Origin: Zobellella denitrificans
Lineage (GTDB): Bacteria > Pseudomonadota > Gammaproteobacteria > Enterobacterales > Aeromonadaceae
Direction of reading: 5' to 3'
DNA length: 64,000 nucleotides
Assembly: GCF_002237365.1 (NCBI RefSeq)
Contig: NZ_NMUO01000005.1
Span: 20,272 to 84,271, forward strand
The stretch's first letter is position 1. Each line of letters starts with the position of its first letter. A program made the translations under genes and the position numbers. The notes beneath the pieces are model-generated. The model made no database searches, was not told where the DNA came from, and worked only from the letters and a program-made list of their open reading frames with translations. This document shows, piece after piece, positions 1-8,357 of the stretch.

Positions 1-619
1 CCAGGGCGGCGAGGCGGATGGCGCTGAGCGGCGACTTCTCCGACGGCTTGAGGATCACGGAATTGCCCGCCGCAAGCGCCGGCCCCAGCTTCCAGCAGGC
101 CAGCAACAGCGGGAAGTTCCAGGGCACTATGGCCGCCACCACCCCGATGGGCTCGCGGCTGATCAGCGCCAGCGCCTCGGGCCCGGTGGGGGCAATTTCG
201 CCGTACACCTTGTCCACCGCCTCGGCATACCACCGGATGGCGCGGGTGGCGCCGGGGATGTCATCCCGCAGGCTGTGGCGGATCGGCTTGCCGGTGTCCA
301 GGGTTTCGAGCAGTGCCAGCTCTTCCCGGTGTTCCTCCATCAAGTCGGCCAGGCGCAGCAGCACCCGCTTGCGCTCGGCCGGCGCCGCCTCGGCCCAGAC
401 GCCGGATTCGAAGCTGGTGCGGGCCACCGCCACCGCCGTGTTGACGTCCCGCTCCTGGGCCCGGCTGGCCTCGACCAGGAGCCGGTCGGTGGCCGGGTTG
501 ATCACCTCGAAGCGCTCGCCCCCTTCCGCCTCCCGGTATTCGCCGGCGATAAAGAGCCGGGATTCGATGCGCAGTTGTGCCGCCCTGGCCTGCCAGTGGG
601 CCTTGTCTTTGTAGTCCAT
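1..619 (-). CDS. puuC: gamma-glutamyl-gamma-aminobutyraldehyde dehydrogenase, 3' end off window
   Basis: This is an NAD(P)-dependent aldehyde dehydrogenase, expected to oxidise gamma-glutamyl-aminobutyraldehyde in the Puu putrescine pathway in the cytoplasm. Reading the minus strand from the ATG at 619 gives MDYKDKAHWQARAAQLRIES and then 186 further residues, open to the window edge. Visible family marks are the N-terminal FINPAT-like segment (FEVINPATDRLL), the cofactor-binding VPWNFPLLLACWKLGPALAAGN segment shortened here to its core PWNFP, and ILKPSEKSPLSA. The catalytic Cys and Glu lie beyond the window. It follows puuR by 17 bp, giving the order puuD-puuR-puuC seen in E. coli. The puuC assignment, rather than a betaine aldehyde dehydrogenase, rests on this context. 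Confidence 0.88.
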   Translation of the reverse strand, partial: MDYKDKAHWQARAAQLRIESRLFIAGEYREAEGGERFEVINPATDRLLVEASRAQERDVNTAVAVARTSFESGVWAEAAPAERKRVLLRLADLMEEHREELALLETLDTGKPIRHSLRDDIPGATRAIRWYAEAVDKVYGEIAPTGPEALALISREPIGVVAAIVPWNFPLLLACWKLGPALAAGNSVILKPSEKSPLSAIRLAAL

Positions 620-636
620 GATGTTCTCCGCGTTCC

Positions 637-1203
637 TTACAGGTTGGGCGGGGTGTGCGCGCTGATGATGCGGCACTCCCGCTCCGAAACATTGGTAAAA
701 GTATGGGGCAGGCCGGTGTCGATGACATAGCTCTGCCCGGCCCGGAGCCGGTGGCATTCACCGTCCACCGTCAGCTCTATCTCCCCTTCCAGCACGGTGC
801 CGACCTCTTCCCCCTGGTGTTTGAGGTGGCCGCCGGTGCTGGCGCCGGGGGCGTAGGTTTCGATCAAAAAGCCCAGGGCCCGCTTGCGGTTGCCGTTGTG
901 CACCAGCTTGAAGGACACGCCCCGGCTGCCGATCTCGATCAGCTCCTCGGGCTCGATCACCACCTTGTTGCGCTTGACGGGCACCGGCTCGGCGAAAAAC
1001 TCCGACAGCGACATGCCGTACACCTTGAGCAGCTTCTGCAGGCTGCTCACCGCCGGGCTGACCTTGTCCTGCTCTATGGTGCAGATGGCGCCGTGGGTCA
1101 GGCCGGACAGCTCCGCCACCTTGCGCTGGCTCAGGCCCAGCCGCTGGCGGATGGCCGCCAGCCGGCTGCCCGGGGCCAGGTCGGTATTGCGCGCCTCGCT
1201 CAT
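637..1203 (-). CDS. puuR: PuuR-type XRE/cupin repressor of putrescine utilisation
   Basis: A 188-aa transcriptional regulator. Residues about 13-67 form an XRE-type helix-turn-helix (IRQRLGLSQRKVAELSGLTH). The C-terminal half is a cupin with HLKHQGEEVGTVLEGEIEL and YVIDTGLPHTF. This is the PuuR architecture, which represses the puu genes until putrescine accumulates. The ATG at 1203 is chosen because it overlaps the puuD stop as ATGA, so the two genes are translationally coupled. An upstream extension in the same frame reads through puuD and is not coding. It should act on the divergent puuD/puuA promoter region. Confidence 0.92.
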   Translation of the reverse strand: MSEARNTDLAPGSRLAAIRQRLGLSQRKVAELSGLTHGAICTIEQDKVSPAVSSLQKLLKVYGMSLSEFFAEPVPVKRNKVVIEPEELIEIGSRGVSFKLVHNGNRKRALGFLIETYAPGASTGGHLKHQGEEVGTVLEGEIELTVDGECHRLRAGQSYVIDTGLPHTFTNVSERECRIISAHTPPNL

Positions 1204-1982
1204 CCCGCCTCCCTGGCCGCCCGGTAGTGGCGGCAGGCCTCGGCAAAGCCGTCGAACAGGGCGCGGGACAGGGCGTTGTCCCGGCTCAGCCACTCCGGCT
1301 GCCACTGCACCCCCAGGGCGAAGGGCTGATCAGTCAGGCTGATGGCCTCGACCAGGCCGTCTGGTGCCCGCGCCTCGACCCGCGCCGCCGCGCCCAGCGC
1401 CTTCACCCCCTGCATGTGCAGGGAATTCACCGGCTGGCGGCCGGGGCCGGCCAGCCGGGCCAGCAGGCCACCCGCTTCGGGAATGATGTCGTGGGCCGGG
1501 GCGTACTGCTGGGCCAGGGGCTGCTGCTTGTCTTCCCGGTGTTCGTCGAACAGGCCGGTGTCGTGCAGGCGCCGGTGCAGGGTGCCGCCGCTGGCCACCA
1601 CCATCTCCTGGAAGCCGCGGCAGATGCCGAACAGGGGCAGTTGGCGTTGCCGGGCGGCGGCGATAAGCCGCAGGCTCAGTCGATCCCGCCCCGGATCGTT
1701 GAGCGGCTCTTCCCCGCTTTCGCCGTAGTGATGGGGCTCCATGTTGCTGTAGCTGCCGGTGAGCAGCAGGCCATCGAGCATGGCCAGGGCCTGCTCCAGG
1801 CCCTGCTCGTCGTCGCCCAGCCCCTGGGCCAGGGGAAAGGGCAGCAGGCCCGCGGCCTGCACGGCGTTGAGGTATTTCTCCTGCAGCGTCATCGCCGGAT
1901 GCGGCCCCAGCATCTGCCGGCACATGATGATGCCGACCACAGGCTTGTTAAATATATGCACCATCCGTGTTTCCTCACTCAT
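1200..1982 (-). CDS. puuD: gamma-glutamyl-GABA hydrolase, class I glutamine amidotransferase fold
   Basis: A 260-aa peptidase C26 family enzyme that releases GABA and glutamate from gamma-glutamyl-GABA, the last step of the glutamylated putrescine route. The nucleophile elbow is visible as LFGICRGFQEM (Cys about residue 120), with the typical GSYSNMEPHHY and DPGRDRLSLRLI segments before it. The C-terminal HSLHMQGV-like and LGVQWQPEW segments carry the catalytic His and Glu region. Length matches E. coli PuuD (254 aa). It is the first gene of the minus-strand operon, divergent from puuA. Confidence 0.92.
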   Translation of the reverse strand: MSEETRMVHIFNKPVVGIIMCRQMLGPHPAMTLQEKYLNAVQAAGLLPFPLAQGLGDDEQGLEQALAMLDGLLLTGSYSNMEPHHYGESGEEPLNDPGRDRLSLRLIAAARQRQLPLFGICRGFQEMVVASGGTLHRRLHDTGLFDEHREDKQQPLAQQYAPAHDIIPEAGGLLARLAGPGRQPVNSLHMQGVKALGAAARVEARAPDGLVEAISLTDQPFALGVQWQPEWLSRDNALSRALFDGFAEACRHYRAAREAG

Positions 1983-2153
1983 GCTCTAAATCCTGAACAA
2001 AAAACCATTGGCGGGCTACTTTTGTCAAATATATAGTTAAAACCTAGCACACGGAGATTTACCACTCAATAATATTTAACACTTGCAAAACAAAATAAAC
2101 GAATTTATGTTTCTCATGGTAAGTATTTTTAACGGTCACATGGCGGTGCAATC
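1983..2153. promoter_or_regulatory. AT-rich divergent promoter region of puuD and puuA
   Basis: This 171-bp gap separates two divergent puu genes and is far richer in A and T than its surroundings. It holds several AT-rich runs, including CAATAATATTTAACA at about 2068, which loosely resembles the E. coli PuuR box. I cannot assign the operator or the -35/-10 boxes with confidence. The location makes it the expected target of PuuR. Confidence 0.5.
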
Positions 2154-3569
2154 ATGCAAGCAGAGATGGAAATGTTAAACCCCCTGGCCCAGGTCGAACC
2201 CCTGGCGCCGAGCGACTTCGAGCGGGAGGTGGCCGACTACCTGGCCCGCTATCCCGACACCCAGTATGTGGACGTGCTGCTCACCGATCTCAACGGCATC
2301 TTCCGCGGCAAGCGGCTGCCGGTGAGCGCCCTGGACAAGCTGGAGGCGGGCTGCTTCTTCCCCGGCTCGGTGTTCGCCATGGACTTTCGCGGCAACGTGG
2401 TGGAGGAAACCGGCATCGGCCAGGACATCGGCGAGCCGGATCTGCCCTGCTTCCCCATTGCCGATACCCTGGTGCCCTCGGCCTGCGATCCGGATACCGT
2501 GGCCCAGCTGCTGCTGACCATGGTCACCGAGGACGAGCAGCCCTTTCCGCTCGAGCCGCGCAACGTGCTGGCCCGGGTGTGGGAAAAGGTCAAGGCCCGG
2601 GGCCTGCGGCCGGTGGTGGCGCTGGAGCTGGAGTTCTACCTGGTGGACCGGGAGCGGGACGAGGGCGGCCGGCTGCAGCCGCCCTGCTCGCCGCTCACCC
2701 AGAAGCGGGACACCTACAGCCAGGTGTACTCGGTGGACAACCTCAATAACTTCGCCGAGATCCTGGCCGACATCGACAACCTGGCGATCCAGCAGGGGTT
2801 GCCCGCCGACGGCGCCGTGGCCGAGGCGGCGCCGGGCCAGTTCGAGATCAACCTCTATCATACCGACGACGTGCTCGCCGCCTGCGACCAGGCCCTGGCG
2901 CTGAAGCGGCTGATCAAGCTGGTGGCGGAGCAGCACGAGATGGACGCCACCTTTATGGCCAAACCCTACGAGGAGCATGCGGGCAGCGGCCTGCACGTGC
3001 ACATCAGCGTGGTCGACGACCAGGGCGACAACCTGTTCGTGGACGAAGACGGCGAAGACTCGGCCCTGCTGCACCTGGCCCTGTCCGGCATGCTGGATCT
3101 GATGCCCGACAGCATGGCGCTGCTGGCCCCCAATATGAACTCCTTCCGTCGCTTCCAGCCCGGCATGTACGTGCCCACCCAGGCTTCCTGGGGCCACAAC
3201 AACAGGACGGTGGCCCTGCGCATCCCCTGCGGCGACGACGACGCCCGCCGCATCGAGTACCGGGTGGCCGGGGCCGACGCCAATCCCTACCTGGTGGTGG
3301 CGGCCATTCTCGCCGGCCTGCTGCACGGCCTGGATAACACCCTGCCGCTGCCGGCGCCGGTGGTGGGCAACGGCCTGGAGCAGGAAGGGCTGCCCTTCCC
3401 CACCCGCCAGAGCGAGGCGCTGCAGGTGCTGGCCGAGAGCCAGCCGCTCAAGCGCTACCTGGGGGAGGAGTTCATCGAGGTGTACCGCATCTGCAAGCAC
3501 GACGAGCTGCTGGAGTTCGAGCGGCGCATCACCGATATCGAACTGGAGTGGATGCTTAAAAACGCCTGA
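2154..3569 (+). CDS. puuA: glutamate-putrescine ligase, glutamine synthetase family
   Basis: A 471-aa glutamine-synthetase-fold enzyme that joins glutamate to putrescine with ATP, the entry step of the Puu pathway. The N-terminal beta-grasp is followed by the catalytic domain with the GS signatures ALELEFYL, MAKPYEEHAGSGLHVHIS (metal and ATP site) and WGHNNRTVALRIP. The length equals E. coli PuuA (472 aa). It is divergent from puuD, the classical arrangement, so regulation by PuuR is expected. The family also includes other gamma-glutamylamine synthetases, but the puuDRC neighbours support putrescine as substrate. Confidence 0.92.
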   Translation: MQAEMEMLNPLAQVEPLAPSDFEREVADYLARYPDTQYVDVLLTDLNGIFRGKRLPVSALDKLEAGCFFPGSVFAMDFRGNVVEETGIGQDIGEPDLPCFPIADTLVPSACDPDTVAQLLLTMVTEDEQPFPLEPRNVLARVWEKVKARGLRPVVALELEFYLVDRERDEGGRLQPPCSPLTQKRDTYSQVYSVDNLNNFAEILADIDNLAIQQGLPADGAVAEAAPGQFEINLYHTDDVLAACDQALALKRLIKLVAEQHEMDATFMAKPYEEHAGSGLHVHISVVDDQGDNLFVDEDGEDSALLHLALSGMLDLMPDSMALLAPNMNSFRRFQPGMYVPTQASWGHNNRTVALRIPCGDDDARRIEYRVAGADANPYLVVAAILAGLLHGLDNTLPLPAPVVGNGLEQEGLPFPTRQSEALQVLAESQPLKRYLGEEFIEVYRICKHDELLEFERRITDIELEWMLKNA

Positions 3570-3582
3570 TAACCTGTTGACG

Positions 3583-3880
3583 ATCTACAGTACTCGGCCA
3601 AAGCGCACTGCTCCGCCGACACGCCATAAACCCATCCCTGGGGGCTCCGCCGCGCCATCCCTGGCGCGGAGGGTCGGCGAAGCAGCACCCTTTGTCCTCC
3701 CCGGAGCGCCGTTGTCGCCTGCCGGCGCTACGCTCAGACGGCACCGGAACTTAAAAGAGGCAGCAGGGATGGCCTCTGCCGACCGTCACATGCCAGGGAT
3801 GGCATGTGCCGAGCGTCACAGGGATGTGCTTGAAGCGTGTCGACGGAGGCGGCCCTGCTGCCTTATCTCTGGGCTGCAAC
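3583..3880. repeat. dispersed structured repeat, family A, copy 1
   Basis: This copy fills most of the 491-bp gap between puuA and the antiporter gene, and no convincing gene is present there. It begins with GATCTACAGTACTCGGCCAA, shared with the copy near 16.7 kb. The core is CCTGGGGGCTCCGCCGCGCC followed by a complementary GGCGCGGAGGG. A long stem can form between AAGAGGCAGCAGGGATGGCC (about 3756-3775) and the stretch ending GGCCCTGCTGCCTTATCT (about 3851-3868), enclosing the small hairpin CATGCCAGGGATGGCATG (3789-3806). Nearly the same fold is found at 16.9 kb and 26 kb with compensating base changes. Confidence 0.8.
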
Positions 3881-4060
3881 AGACTGGCCTCGGGAAGATC
3901 GCAAACAGGCCCTGAGCGGACTATCACGTTTTTCCGGTGGCAACCGGCCCCAAGGGGCCTTTTGCCACCGGAGCCGGTGCGGCCGGCCCCGGGCTTGCCG
4001 CGAACAACCATAGGGACATGACCGGCGCCATCGCCGGCCCCTCGACCAAGGACAAGACCG

Positions 4061-5545
4061 ATGCAACGAGATGATACCCTGGTACTCGAACCCTCCGAAA
4101 AATGGCCGCCGCTGTGGCGTGGACTGGCGGTGGCCCTGGTGGCGGCGCTGGGCTTTGCCTGGCTCGGCTTCAACCACGAGGCCGGCAGCGACTACGGCGT
4201 GCTCAGCCTGCTGCCGGCCGCCCTGGTGATCACCATGGCGGTGCTCACCCGCAAGACGGTGGAATCCCTGCTGGCGGGCGCCCTGCTCGGCCTGCTGCTG
4301 CTGGATCCGGGCGATCTGGTCAGCCCGCTGGCGGACGTGACCCTGGCGGTGATGATGGACGAGACCATCGCCTGGCTGATCCTGGTGTGCGGCATGATGG
4401 GCGGGCTTATCAACCTGCTGGCCCGGGGCGGAGGCGTGCACAGCTTCGGCAACTTCATGACCCGGCTGATCAAGTCTCCCAGCGGCGCCATGTTCGGCAC
4501 CGTCGGCCTGGGGCTGGTGGTGTTTATCGACGACTACCTCAACTCCCTCGCCGTTTCCTCCTCCATGAAGAAGATCACCGATACCTACAAAATCTCCCGG
4601 GAAAAACTGGCCTACATAGTGGACTCCACCGCCGCGCCCATCTGCATACTGGTGCCGATCTCCACCTGGGCGGTGTTCTTCGCCTCCCTGCTGGAGGATT
4701 CCGGCGCCGCCGACGGTGGCCGGGGCATGTCCCTTTATATCCAGAGCATTCCCTACATGCTCTACGGCTGGGCCGCCCTGCTGGTGGTGGTGCTGGTGGC
4801 GGCCAACCGGCTGCCGGATCTGGGCGCCATGAAGCAGGCGGAAGCCCGCGCCCGGGCCGGCCAGCCGGTGCCGACCGGCTGGAAAGACCAGGAAGAAGCT
4901 CAACCGAGCCGGAATACTCCCGCCTGGCTCGGCCTGGGCAACTTCCTGCTGCCCATGCTGGTGCTGGTGCTCGCCAGCGCCTGGTACGAGATCGATCTGC
5001 TGAAAGGGGTGCTGGTGGCCCTGGGCTTCACCATGCTGCTCTATTCGGTGCAGCGGCTGCTGTCGTTCCAGCAGCAGGTGGACGCCACCCTGGACGGCTT
5101 CAAGGTGATGCTGTATCCCATCGCCACCGTCTGCGCCGGCTTCGTCCTGAAGGAAGTCAACGACCAGCTGGGCATGACCCAATACATCATCGACACCGTC
5201 ACCCCCATCCTCACCCCGGCCCTGCTGCCCGCGGTGGTGTTCCTGGTGATGGCGCTGGTGGTGTTCAGCACCGCCTCCAGCTGGGGGGTGTTCGTGATCT
5301 CCCTGCCCATAGTGGTGCCCCTGGCCCAGGCCATGGCGGTGCCCATGCCGCTGGTGGTGGGCGCCCTGCTCTCGGCCTCGGCCTTCGGCAGCCACGCCTG
5401 TTTCTTCAGCGACTCCACCGTGCTGTCCGCCCAGGGCGCCGGCTGCGACACCATGGATCATGCCCTGACCCAGTTGCCCTATGCGCTGATCGGCGGCGCC
5501 CTCACCCTGGCGGCGCTGCTCGCCGCCGGCTTCTGGCTGGTGTAA
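4061..5545 (+). CDS. NhaC-family Na+/H+ antiporter-like transporter
   Basis: A 494-aa polytopic inner-membrane protein of the NhaC ion transporter superfamily (COG1757 type), with about 11-13 hydrophobic segments. Family features seen are the VVFIDDYLNSLAVSSSMKKIT segment (Asp pair in the membrane), STAAPICILVPISTWAVFF and SASAFGSHACFFSDSTVLSA. NhaC proteins exchange Na+ for H+, and relatives exchange amino or organic acids. Its place after puuA suggests it could move an amine or amino acid in exchange for an ion, but this is inference. A perfect terminator palindrome follows 50 bp downstream. The start at 4061 is the first ATG of the conserved N-terminus, and no strong RBS is visible. Confidence 0.85.
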   Translation: MQRDDTLVLEPSEKWPPLWRGLAVALVAALGFAWLGFNHEAGSDYGVLSLLPAALVITMAVLTRKTVESLLAGALLGLLLLDPGDLVSPLADVTLAVMMDETIAWLILVCGMMGGLINLLARGGGVHSFGNFMTRLIKSPSGAMFGTVGLGLVVFIDDYLNSLAVSSSMKKITDTYKISREKLAYIVDSTAAPICILVPISTWAVFFASLLEDSGAADGGRGMSLYIQSIPYMLYGWAALLVVVLVAANRLPDLGAMKQAEARARAGQPVPTGWKDQEEAQPSRNTPAWLGLGNFLLPMLVLVLASAWYEIDLLKGVLVALGFTMLLYSVQRLLSFQQQVDATLDGFKVMLYPIATVCAGFVLKEVNDQLGMTQYIIDTVTPILTPALLPAVVFLVMALVVFSTASSWGVFVISLPIVVPLAQAMAVPMPLVVGALLSASAFGSHACFFSDSTVLSAQGAGCDTMDHALTQLPYALIGGALTLAALLAAGFWLV

Positions 5546-5594
5546 CGGAAGCAGGAAGCTAAAAATATCCGGCTGCCAGGCTGTACTTAAATAA

Positions 5595-5618
5595 AAAAGG
5601 CTCCCGCGGGAGCCTTTT
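5595..5618. terminator. bidirectional intrinsic terminator between convergent operons
   Basis: A perfect 24-bp palindrome, AAAAGGCTCCCG then CGGGAGCCTTTT, lies between the antiporter gene (+) and the cytochrome bd operon (-). The GC stem is flanked by A and T runs on both sides, so it can terminate transcription from either direction. Confidence 0.85.
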
Positions 5619-5622
5619 CCGT

Positions 5623-5727
5623 TCAGATACCCAGGGCCAGCTTGATGGCCAGGCCCAGCAGGGTAACGGCCAGCACCCCGCCCAGGTAGAGGCCGGCGAA
5701 CCACAGCCAGCTGTTCTTGCCCTTCAT
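5623..5727 (-). CDS. DUF2474 small membrane subunit of CIO-type cytochrome bd oxidase
   Basis: A 34-aa protein starting MKGKNSWLWFAGLYLGGVLA, with a single transmembrane helix after a basic N-terminus. Its ATG overlaps the cydB stop as TGATG, so it is coupled to cydB. Proteins of this size and pattern (DUF2474) follow cioB/cydB in cyanide-insensitive bd oxidase operons and are thought to play the CydX role of stabilising the oxidase. It lacks the MWYF start of E. coli CydX. It lies just before the terminator, as the last gene of the operon. Confidence 0.82.
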   Translation of the reverse strand: MKGKNSWLWFAGLYLGGVLAVTLLGLAIKLALGI

Positions 5728-6722
5728 CAGTAGCCCTCCTCGAAATCCTCGACCTTGCCGGAGAAGATGCGGTAGCCCCACAGGGTGTAGGCGCAGATCA
5801 AGGGCAGGAAGATAAAGATCCCCGGCAGCAGGAACAGCAGGCTGGAGTCCGGCGCCCGGGCGTCCCACAGGGTCAGCTGGTGCGGGATGAGATAGGGGAA
5901 AAGCCCCACCACCAGGCCGATAAAGCCCAGGAGGAACAGCCCCACCGCCAGCCAGAAGGGCCGGGTCTCGTGGGGCTGGCCGTCCAGATCCCGGTACAGC
6001 AGCCAGCCGAACAGGGCGCTCAGCAGCGGCAGGGGCAGCAGGAACAGGAAGTTGAGGCCGTCGAACCAGCGTGTGCGCACCTCGGTATTGGCCAGCAGGG
6101 TCCACAGGCTCACCACCACCAGTATCGCCATGATCGCCAGCACCAGTTGGCGGCCGAGATGGGCGGCGCGGGCCATGATCTCGTCCCGGCTCTTCATCAC
6201 CAGGTAGCAGCAGGCCAGCAGGGCATAGGCCACCATCAGCGCGAAGCCGGTGAAGATGCTGAAGGGCGACAGCCACTCCAGCGCGCCCAGCTCGCCGGGA
6301 CCGGCCTCCACCCCCTGCACCACGGCGCCGAGGATGGCGCCCTGGCAGAAGGTGGCGACGGTGGAGCCGAGGCAAAAGGACAGATCCCACCAGGGCTTGG
6401 AGCGGTGCGACTTGAAGCGGTACTCGAAGGCCACGCCCCGGAAGATGAGCCCGATCAGCATGATGATGATGGGCGTGTACAGGGTCGCCAGTATGCCCGC
6501 GTAGGCGGCGGGAAAGGCGGCGAACAGCACCACGCCGCCGAACACCAGCCAGGTTTCGTTGCCGTCCCACACGTGGGAGATGGAGCGCATCATGTGATCC
6601 CGCTCCGCCTCGCTCCGAAACCAGGGATAGAGGATGCCGAGGCCGAGATCGAAGCCGTCGAGCACCACGTACATCAGTACCGCAAAGCCCAGCAGCAGGT
6701 AGTAGAACAATGCCAGATCCAT
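5727..6722 (-). CDS. cydB: cytochrome bd-type ubiquinol oxidase subunit II
   Basis: A 331-aa inner-membrane protein, the CydB/CioB partner of subunit I. It opens with MDLALFYYLLLGFAVLMYVV and LDGFDLGLGILYPW, followed by SISHVWDGNETWLVFGGVVLF, all family signatures. About nine membrane helices are visible. The length (331) is shorter than E. coli CydB (379) and fits the CIO group. It starts 1 bp after cydA ends and overlaps the DUF2474 gene by one base, so cydA-cydB-DUF2474 are one transcript. Confidence 0.93.
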   Translation of the reverse strand: MDLALFYYLLLGFAVLMYVVLDGFDLGLGILYPWFRSEAERDHMMRSISHVWDGNETWLVFGGVVLFAAFPAAYAGILATLYTPIIIMLIGLIFRGVAFEYRFKSHRSKPWWDLSFCLGSTVATFCQGAILGAVVQGVEAGPGELGALEWLSPFSIFTGFALMVAYALLACCYLVMKSRDEIMARAAHLGRQLVLAIMAILVVVSLWTLLANTEVRTRWFDGLNFLFLLPLPLLSALFGWLLYRDLDGQPHETRPFWLAVGLFLLGFIGLVVGLFPYLIPHQLTLWDARAPDSSLLFLLPGIFIFLPLICAYTLWGYRIFSGKVEDFEEGY

Positions 6723-6723
6723 G

Positions 6724-8130
6724 TTATGCCTCCGCCTTGTCGTGTTTCAGTTGCTTCACCCAGGCCAAGGCGTAGCCGGGGGCGTCGACGCCGATCAGGT
6801 GCTGTTCCAGGTGAGCCATGTCCGGCGGCCCCTTGCGCACCAGCTTGGCCATGAAATACAGATAAACGCAGAACAGCAGGCTGTAGGTCAGCACGAACAG
6901 GGTGAGCGAGAACAGCACCCGCTCCGCCGGCAAGGGCGACACCACCTCCATGGTGCGCACCAGCCCCTGCACCAGCCAGGGCTGGCGGCCGATCTCCACC
7001 ACGTACCAGCCGGCCAGGGTGGCCAGCACCCCCGAGGGGATCATCAGGTTCACCAGCCGCAGGAAGGGCCGGTGTTCATAGAGCCGGCCCCCGCGGCGCA
7101 GCCAGAGCCCCCAAAGGGCTATGCCTATCATCAGTACGCCCAGGCCCACCATCAGCCGGAACGAATAGAACACCAGGGGCACGTTGGGGCGCTCGTCGGC
7201 GGGCACCGACTTGAGCCCCTGCAGCTCCCCGTCCCACTCGTGGGTGAGGATCAGCGACGCCAGCTTGGGAATGGCGATTTCGAAGCGGTTGGTCTCGTTC
7301 TCCATGTCCGGCACCGCGAACAGCAGCAGGGGCGCGCCGGCCTCCCGCTCGGGCCAGATGCCCTCCATCGCCGCCAGCTTGATGGGCTGGTGCTCCTTGA
7401 CGTTGAGGCCGTGGAAATCGCCTACCAGCGCCTGCACCGGCGCCAGGATCAGCGCCGCCCACAGCGCCATCGACAACCCCTTGCGGGCGAAGGCCTGCTC
7501 CCGCCCCTTGAGCAGGAACCAGGCGCTGACGCCGCCGATCACGAAGGTGGCGCTGAGCATGGCCGCCAGCAGCATGTGCACCAGCCGGTAGGGCATGGAG
7601 GGGTTGAAGATCACCTCCAGCCAGCTGGCCACCTCGAAGCGGCCGTCCACTATCTCGTAACCGGCCGGGGTCTGCATCCAGGAGTTGGCGGCGATGATCC
7701 AGAAGGCGGAAAGCCAGGTACCCACCGCCACCACGCAGGTGGCGAAGAAGTGCAACCGCTCGCTCACCCGCTGCCAGCCGAACAGCATAACCCCGAGAAA
7801 GCCCGCCTCCAGGAAGAAGGCGGTGAGCACCTCGTAGGCCATCAGCGGCCCCAGCACCGGGCCGGTGATTTCGGAGAACTCGGAAAAGTTGGTGCCGAAT
7901 TCGTAGGACAGCACTATGCCGCTGACCACCCCCATGCCGAAGGTGATGGCGAAGGGCTTGATCCAGAACTTGGCCAACTGGAAGTAGATGGGGTTGCGGG
8001 TCTTCAGCCAGAGCCCTTCCCAGATGGCGATGGCGGTGGCCAGGCCGATGGTGATGGCCGGGAAGATGATGTGGAAGCTGACCGTGAACGCGAACTGAAT
8101 GCGCGACAGCAGGGCGGAATCGAGCTCCAT
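6724..8130 (-). CDS. cydA: cytochrome bd-type ubiquinol oxidase subunit I, short Q-loop (CIO) type
   Basis: A 468-aa membrane haem protein that oxidises quinol and reduces O2 to water. The b595 ligand His20 is seen in TVSFHIIFPA. A His in YRLVHMLLAAML and a Met in YSFRLMVGLG sit where the b558 ligands are in the family. The GRQPW quinol-site motif is present. It is much shorter than E. coli CydA (522 aa) because the Q-loop is short, which defines the cyanide-insensitive or bd-like group. Its Shine-Dalgarno AAGGAGGAGCC overlaps the stop codon of the upstream 31-aa ORF, which suggests translational coupling. Confidence 0.93.
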   Translation of the reverse strand: MELDSALLSRIQFAFTVSFHIIFPAITIGLATAIAIWEGLWLKTRNPIYFQLAKFWIKPFAITFGMGVVSGIVLSYEFGTNFSEFSEITGPVLGPLMAYEVLTAFFLEAGFLGVMLFGWQRVSERLHFFATCVVAVGTWLSAFWIIAANSWMQTPAGYEIVDGRFEVASWLEVIFNPSMPYRLVHMLLAAMLSATFVIGGVSAWFLLKGREQAFARKGLSMALWAALILAPVQALVGDFHGLNVKEHQPIKLAAMEGIWPEREAGAPLLLFAVPDMENETNRFEIAIPKLASLILTHEWDGELQGLKSVPADERPNVPLVFYSFRLMVGLGVLMIGIALWGLWLRRGGRLYEHRPFLRLVNLMIPSGVLATLAGWYVVEIGRQPWLVQGLVRTMEVVSPLPAERVLFSLTLFVLTYSLLFCVYLYFMAKLVRKGPPDMAHLEQHLIGVDAPGYALAWVKQLKHDKAEA

Positions 8131-8139
8131 GGCTCCTCC

Positions 8140-8235
8140 TTAACGACGGTAACGGTTGACGGCGGCCGGCAGGGTCGCTAACAGCAGAACGATAAAAATA
8201 GCCGAGAATTCAATCAGTAAGGCGGTCATGTTCAT
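8140..8235 (-). CDS. 31-aa single-pass membrane microprotein leading the cyd operon
   Basis: A small ORF on the minus strand encodes MNMTALLIEFSAIFIVLLLA then TLPAAVNRYRR. It has one transmembrane helix and a basic C-terminus, so the tail is predicted to be cytoplasmic. The TAA stop lies inside the strong Shine-Dalgarno of cydA (TAAGGAGGAGCCATG), a coupling layout that favours real translation. Its own RBS is weak and there is a second possible start at 8229. It does not resemble E. coli CydX or CydH. It may be an oxidase accessory subunit or a regulatory leader; I do not recognise a family. Confidence 0.6.
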   Translation of the reverse strand: MNMTALLIEFSAIFIVLLLATLPAAVNRYRR

Positions 8236-8271
8236 TATTGTTGCTCACTCGCTGGGTTGATACCCCCATAA

Positions 8272-8287
8272 AGCAGAAACCGTGCCA
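8272..8287 (-). promoter_or_regulatory. sigma-54 (-24/-12) promoter candidate for the cyd operon
   Basis: The minus strand reads TGGCACGGTTTCTGCT. This matches the sigma-54 consensus TGGCACGNNNNTTGCW at every fixed position except one (C for T just before TGC), with exact -24/-12 spacing. It lies about 37 bp before the first gene of the cyd operon. An NtrC-type activator gene is divergent, and a long inverted repeat lies about 90 bp further upstream. Confidence 0.65.
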
Positions 8288-8311
8288 CTACGTCCGACAC
8301 CTTGCGCCGCC

Positions 8312-8325
8312 TTGTTCTGGATCAA
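8312..8325. promoter_or_regulatory. FNR/ANR-like box between cyd and the kinase gene
   Basis: TTGTTCTGGATCAA differs from the FNR consensus TTGATNNNNATCAA at a single position. It lies in the divergent promoter region about 56 bp from the predicted start of the cyd transcript. An oxygen-responsive input to an alternative oxidase is plausible, but chance occurrence of one such site cannot be excluded. Confidence 0.45.
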
Positions 8326-8357
8326 AAAACCGGCGGAAACTTGCCCAAACCGACAAC

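Noticed and set aside
3883..4060. Possible riboswitch or leader before the antiporter gene
   Set aside because: GC-rich inverted segments such as GGGGCCTTTTGCCACCGGAGCC exist, but I could not match any known riboswitch core.
3863..5704. 613-aa minus-strand frame over the antiporter gene
   Set aside because: Composition is His/Gln/Gly-rich without domains, and it lies opposite a clear membrane transporter.
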